DNA from: Bacteroidaceae bacterium
GTDB taxonomy: Bacteria; Bacteroidota; Bacteroidia; Bacteroidales; Bacteroidaceae
NCBI GenBank assembly: GCA_017461605.1
Contig: JAFTXN010000004.1
Span: forward strand, 1-64,000
Direction of reading: 5' to 3'
DNA: 64,000 nt
The notes below the pieces were generated by a model that saw only the letters and a list, made by a program, of their open reading frames with translations, searched no databases and was not told where the DNA came from. Within the stretch, counting starts at the first letter, position 1, and the number at the start of each line of letters is the position of its first letter. Both the position numbers and the translations under genes were made by a program. Of the stretch, positions 60,855 through 64,000 are shown piece after piece.

Positions 60855-62350
60855 CACTTCTTGAATTTGTTGATACAATCGATGTAAGCCTCAACACTGG
60901 CTGCGATGATGTCGGTATTGGCGCCGAAACCATAGTAAACGCTTCCGTCGTATTCCACCTGCATGTGCACTTTTCCCACATCGTTCGAGCCACGATTGAT
61001 GGCTTGGATGGTAAATTCCTTCAGCGTCATCTGACGCTTGATGATGCGCTTCACGGCATTGATGGCGGCATCCACAGGACCATTGCCCTCGGCCGCGGCA
61101 TCAAACTTCTCACCGGCAATATCGAGGATGAGGGCAGCCACCGGGCGCACGCCGTGTCCGCTGGTCACCTGCAGGTAGTCCAACTTGATGCTGTGGGCGT
61201 TGCTTCGCTCTGCTCCTGCCAACACGAGCACATCGTCGTCGGTCACTTCCTTCTTCTTGTCGGCCAACTTCAGGAACTGCTCATAGATGCCATCCAACTT
61301 GCCATCCGACACGCTGATGCCCAACACTTCCAACCGATGCTTCAGAGCGGCACGCCCCGAACGGGCAGTCAGAATGATGGAATTGTCGTCCACACCCACG
61401 TCCTTGGGGTTGATGATTTCGTAAGTCTCAACGTTCTTCAACACACCATCCTGGTGTATTCCGCTGGAGTGCGCAAAGGCGTTTCTACCCACGATGGCCT
61501 TGTTTGGCTGCACCGGCATGTTCATCAGCGAACTGATCATGCGACTCGTGGAGTGTATCTTGCGTGTATTAATGTTGGTCTGGATATTCAGGTCGTGGTG
61601 GCACTTCAATATCATAGCCACTTCCTCTTCGCTCGTATTGCCTGCTCGTTCACCGATACCGTTGATGGTTACTTCCACCTGCCGTGCACCGTTGAGCACA
61701 CCTTCGAGCGTGCACGCCGTCGCCATACCCAGGTCGTTGTGGCAGTGGGTGGAGATAATTGCGCGGTCGATGCAGTCGACGTGTTCCATGAGGTAACGAA
61801 TCTTGGCTCCGTATTCGCGCGGCAGGCAATAGCCCGTGGTGTCGGGTATATTCACGACGGTGGCTCCGGCCTTGATGACAGCCTCCACCACACGCGCCAG
61901 ATATTCGTTGTCAGTGCGTCCGGCATCTTCGGCATAGAACTCAACATCCTCCACATAGCGCTTGGCATACTTCACTGCAGCCACGGCACGTTCGATAATC
62001 TCCTCGCGGGTAGAGTTGAACTTGTAGCGGATGTGGCTGTCACTGGTTCCGATGCCTGTGTGAATGCGTTTGCGCTTGGCATACTGCAATGCCTCGGCTG
62101 CGCAGTCGATGTCCTTCTCCACGGCACGGGTCAGCGCACAAATGGTGGGCCATGTCACGGCTTTGGAGATCTCGATGACGGAGTTGAAGTCGCCGGGGGA
62201 AGAGATGGGGAAGCCGGCTTCGATTACGTCCACGCCAAGGGCTTCGAGCTGCTTGGCCACCTGAATTTTCTCAACGGTGTTGAGTTGACACCCCGGCACC
62301 TGCTCGCCATCGCGCAGGGTGGTGTCGAAGATATATAGTCTGTCGCTCAT
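60854..62350 (-). CDS. leuA: 2-isopropylmalate synthase (498 aa)
   Basis: First committed step of leucine synthesis, condensing acetyl-CoA with 2-ketoisovalerate. [20 protein letters not shown] at ATG 62350 is the canonical start. The long frame upstream is rsmD read in another frame. Motifs: [28 protein letters not shown] (metal His-x-His), [25 protein letters not shown], and the C-terminal regulatory domain (about 390-498) that gives leucine feedback. Starts five bases after rsmD and ends coupled to a membrane protein gene. Confidence 0.96.
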   Translation of the reverse strand: MSDRLYIFDTTLRDGEQVPGCQLNTVEKIQVAKQLEALGVDVIEAGFPISSPGDFNSVIEISKAVTWPTICALTRAVEKDIDCAAEALQYAKRKRIHTGIGTSDSHIRYKFNSTREEIIERAVAAVKYAKRYVEDVEFYAEDAGRTDNEYLARVVEAVIKAGATVVNIPDTTGYCLPREYGAKIRYLMEHVDCIDRAIISTHCHNDLGMATACTLEGVLNGARQVEVTINGIGERAGNTSEEEVAMILKCHHDLNIQTNINTRKIHSTSRMISSLMNMPVQPNKAIVGRNAFAHSSGIHQDGVLKNVETYEIINPKDVGVDDNSIILTARSGRAALKHRLEVLGISVSDGKLDGIYEQFLKLADKKKEVTDDDVLVLAGAERSNAHSIKLDYLQVTSGHGVRPVAALILDIAGEKFDAAAEGNGPVDAAINAVKRIIKRQMTLKEFTIQAINRGSNDVGKVHMQVEYDGSVYYGFGANTDIIAASVEAYIDCINKFKK

Positions 62351-62355
62351 AATTC

Positions 62356-62925
62356 TTATTCTGTTGTCGGGTTTTCGGATATGCTTACTTCCTGTTTGCG
62401 GAAGAAGCTGAAGTTCACGCTGCCATACGCCCGATGTTCGAGGAAGCACGGATGCTTGGAGAAATCGTGATTCTTGCCATGTTCGAGCACAAAGATGCCG
62501 CCTGCCTTCAGCACCGGCCGACTCAGCACACGCTCCGGCAATTCTGCAAGCTCGGGCAGGGCATACGGGGGGTCTGCGAAGACGAGGTCGAACTCCTCCT
62601 TGCATTTTGCCACAAAACGCAGCGCATCTCCACACAGCGGGATGGAGGCTGTGTCCTGCAGGCTGCGCAACGTGGACTGGATGAAGGAAAAGTGCTTCCG
62701 GTCCTGCTCCACCACGACCACCTTGGGGCATCCACGCGACAGCAGTTCGAGCGTGATGCTTCCCGTTCCGCCAAAGAGGTCGAGCGCCCGTGTTTCCTCA
62801 AAGTCGAGGTAGGAGCGCAGCACATTGAAGAGATTTTCTTTGGCAAAGTCTGTGGTGGGACGCGCCTTGAATGTGCGAGGCACTTCGAAGCGTCTGCCTT
62901 TGTATTTTCCGGTGATTACACGCAT
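62356..62925 (-). CDS. rsmD: 16S rRNA (guanine-N2) methyltransferase (189 aa)
   Basis: SAM-dependent enzyme modifying G966 of 16S r[19 protein letters not shown] start, [18 protein letters not shown] motif [15 protein letters not shown], and catalytic [15 protein letters not shown]. Family length. In Bacteroidales rsmD follows a DUF3822 gene, as here (15 bp gap), and leuA follows at 5 bp. Confidence 0.94.
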   Translation of the reverse strand: MRVITGKYKGRRFEVPRTFKARPTTDFAKENLFNVLRSYLDFEETRALDLFGGTGSITLELLSRGCPKVVVVEQDRKHFSFIQSTLRSLQDTASIPLCGDALRFVAKCKEEFDLVFADPPYALPELAELPERVLSRPVLKAGGIFVLEHGKNHDFSKHPCFLEHRAYGSVNFSFFRKQEVSISENPTTE

Positions 62926-62940
62926 GGGGACGGGAGGGGA

Positions 62941-63765
62941 TTAGATGTCAAGCAGGAGGGTCATGAGGTCGTAAGGCACTTCGGGTGTCATTGCTACGAT
63001 GTGGCGATTGTATTCGCCCGCGGGGTTCACCGTGAACACACTTGAGGCATACTTGCGCAGCTCTGTTGAAATGCTCTCGCGCTCCTCTGCGGTTCCGGCC
63101 ACGAAGAAGGCTGCTTCCTCGGGCTTCATGGCTTGATGAGAAGCCACGTTGAACACATAGTATGCCGCATCCACCGGATTTCCGATGCGATAAGTGTTGG
63201 CCACTACCAACTTGTTCTCCTCGAACACCGCCACACTGAGCGTCTCACCATGCACATAGGCAAACAGGCGCTTGGCGGCCGACACGCCCTTCGCCGAGAA
63301 GTGGCGCAGCACCGGCGTGAGGCCGGACACATAGTGCACGTTGCCATATTCCTCCTCCAAGGTGCGGCAGGTGGTCTCCTCGAGAGCAAACAGCAACACG
63401 GCGTTGGCGGACGGGAGCACGTCATAGAAAACGCGCCGCTTCGTGTCGGAAGGGAAAGTGTAATTGTATAATGTTTCGCAATACTCTTCTTGAAAATCGG
63501 CCAAGGGCACCAACGTGGTGGAGCCCACCACCAGCACCTGCACCTTGCGAATGGGAGCTGCCAGGATGGGTTCGGAAGTTTTGGCTTCGCGCAAGTTCAC
63601 CGCCAACGAGGTGTTGGGGCGCACGGCATAGGGCGCGAACTCAAAGAAAGTGTCGCGCCGCGCCTCGTAGCGAGCGAAGCAAATATCACCATCCCCGATG
63701 CGCAAATAGAGCGTGGCGGGAGGGGTGGCTTTCTGCGTTTCCGCATTCGTTATCGTCTGGTCCAT
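62941..63765 (-). CDS. DUF3822 family protein (274 aa)
   Basis: Bacteroidetes-specific family with an actin/ASKHA-like fold suspected from distant comparisons. Features seen: N-terminal strand pattern LYLRIGDGDICFARYE, VLVVGSTTLVPLADFQEEY, DVLPSANAVLLFAL and a C-terminal NPAGEYNRHIVAMTPEVPYDLMTLLL. No signal peptide. It precedes rsmD in the same transcript, the usual neighbourhood. Function unknown. Confidence 0.88.
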   Translation of the reverse strand: MDQTITNAETQKATPPATLYLRIGDGDICFARYEARRDTFFEFAPYAVRPNTSLAVNLREAKTSEPILAAPIRKVQVLVVGSTTLVPLADFQEEYCETLYNYTFPSDTKRRVFYDVLPSANAVLLFALEETTCRTLEEEYGNVHYVSGLTPVLRHFSAKGVSAAKRLFAYVHGETLSVAVFEENKLVVANTYRIGNPVDAAYYVFNVASHQAMKPEEAAFFVAGTAEERESISTELRKYASSVFTVNPAGEYNRHIVAMTPEVPYDLMTLLLDI

Positions 63766-63799
63766 ATTCTTTTGTTCTCGAAATGTGATTTCGGTGCCG

Positions 63800-63807
63800 C
63801 AAATTTA
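63800..63807 (-). promoter_or_regulatory. -7 element of the DUF3822-rsmD-leuA transcript
   Basis: On the minus strand TAAATTTG (complement of 63800-63807), leader of about 29 nt to ATG 63765. Confidence 0.5.
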
Positions 63808-63870
63808 CGTTTTTCTTTCATATGTAAAGAACATTGCGGGCACAACGCTGCATTTTGTAGCCCCACACCA

Positions 63871-64000
63871 TCATTTTGCGCCATCTCGGGGCTTCATCAG
63901 CCGGGGCATCACCCATCGTCCGAGCGCGGCGGCCATCAATACGCCCAAGGTGTTGGCAGCCAAGTCGTACCAGTCGCCACTACGGTGTCGCGTAGCGTAT
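63871..64000 (-). CDS. VanZ-like membrane protein, C-terminal fragment
   Basis: The frame ends at TGA (complement of 63871-63873) and is open to the window edge, so only the last 42 residues are visible. RSGDWYDLAANTLGVLMA followed by AALGRWVMPRLMKPRDGAK resembles the C-terminal helix and tail of VanZ-type small membrane proteins (DW.D..AN..G). The start lies beyond 64000. It runs in the same direction as DUF3822-rsmD-leuA, 105 bp upstream. Confidence 0.6.
   Translation of the reverse strand, partial: YATRHRSGDWYDLAANTLGVLMAAALGRWVMPRLMKPRDGAK

Noticed and set aside
62351-62731. 127-residue N-terminal extension of leuA
   Set aside because: It is rsmD read in another frame. The canonical LeuA start [17 protein letters not shown] lies at 62350.
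1-64000. tRNA, rRNA, insertion sequences, prophage
   Set aside because: Looked for T-arm and anticodon patterns, transposase motifs and phage structural genes. None was found by reading, though a dedicated RNA search could still reveal a small RNA.

Overview
The window reads as a chromosomal segment of a Bacteroidales bacterium, most probably Prevotellaceae (Prevotella/Alloprevotella-like). The evidence is promoters of the Bacteroidetes type (TTTG or TTGG, 19-20 bp, TAnnTTTG), several secreted proteins ending in the short tail '(I)YDLSGRR...GIYI.NGKK.', a Bacteroidales-type leucine gene set, reverse rubrerythrin beside a PerR-like regulator, and an LpxH/SufT/RadC gene string. No rRNA, tRNA, CRISPR array, insertion sequence or prophage was recognised.

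Layout. Positions 1-6775: a 56-residue peptide gene behind a 1981-residue secreted protein built from five tandem modules of about 225 residues. 6776-9950: repeat-rich spacer and a NatAB-like ABC exporter. 10008-12877: lpxH, sufT-like, radC and a GT2 glycosyltransferase. 12878-13926: a gene-free kilobase packed with REP-like and other palindromic repeats. 13927-15854: TPR protein and fabI. 16253-22934: a tight + strand run of RecD-like helicase, cardiolipin synthase, C10 cysteine protease, DUF1934 protein and M20 dipeptidase. 23326-29652: a GH20 hexosaminidase and a double-SGNH esterase sharing a C-terminal module. 30071-32650: MATE exporter, cytidylate-kinase-like protein, YfcE-like phosphoesterase. 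32908-37989: menA directly behind a second, larger GH20 enzyme. 38453-42664: AspT/YidE-type transporter, polysaccharide flippase, YugP-type metallopeptidase. 42797-46540: PspC protein with PadR regulator, then a Fur/PerR regulator with its own palindromic operator and reverse rubrerythrin. 46823-53286: purA, rfbB, a secreted unknown, rplS, an RluA-type pseudouridine synthase, fabG and a TetR regulator. 53940-62350: leuB and queA on +, facing cimA-like, leuD, leuC, a small membrane protein and leuA on -. The window closes with rsmD, a DUF3822 protein and the 3' end of a VanZ-like gene.

Functional themes are host or mucin glycan degradation by tailed surface enzymes (two GH20, one SGNH esterase, one C10 protease), envelope biogenesis (lpxH, fabI, fabG, clsA, flippase, rfbB), peroxide defence, and branched-chain amino-acid synthesis.

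The most unusual signal is non-coding. At least eight intergenic regions carry short arrays of near-palindromes whose 7-8 bp cores (AAGCACT, AAGGCTT, ACGCCTT, AAGCGCTT and relatives) are centred 21-22 bp apart, i.e. two DNA turns. The complementary arms differ between loci (TGC/GCA, GGC/GCC, ATC/GAT), so symmetry and phasing are kept while sequence drifts. I do not recognise this as a described repeat family.
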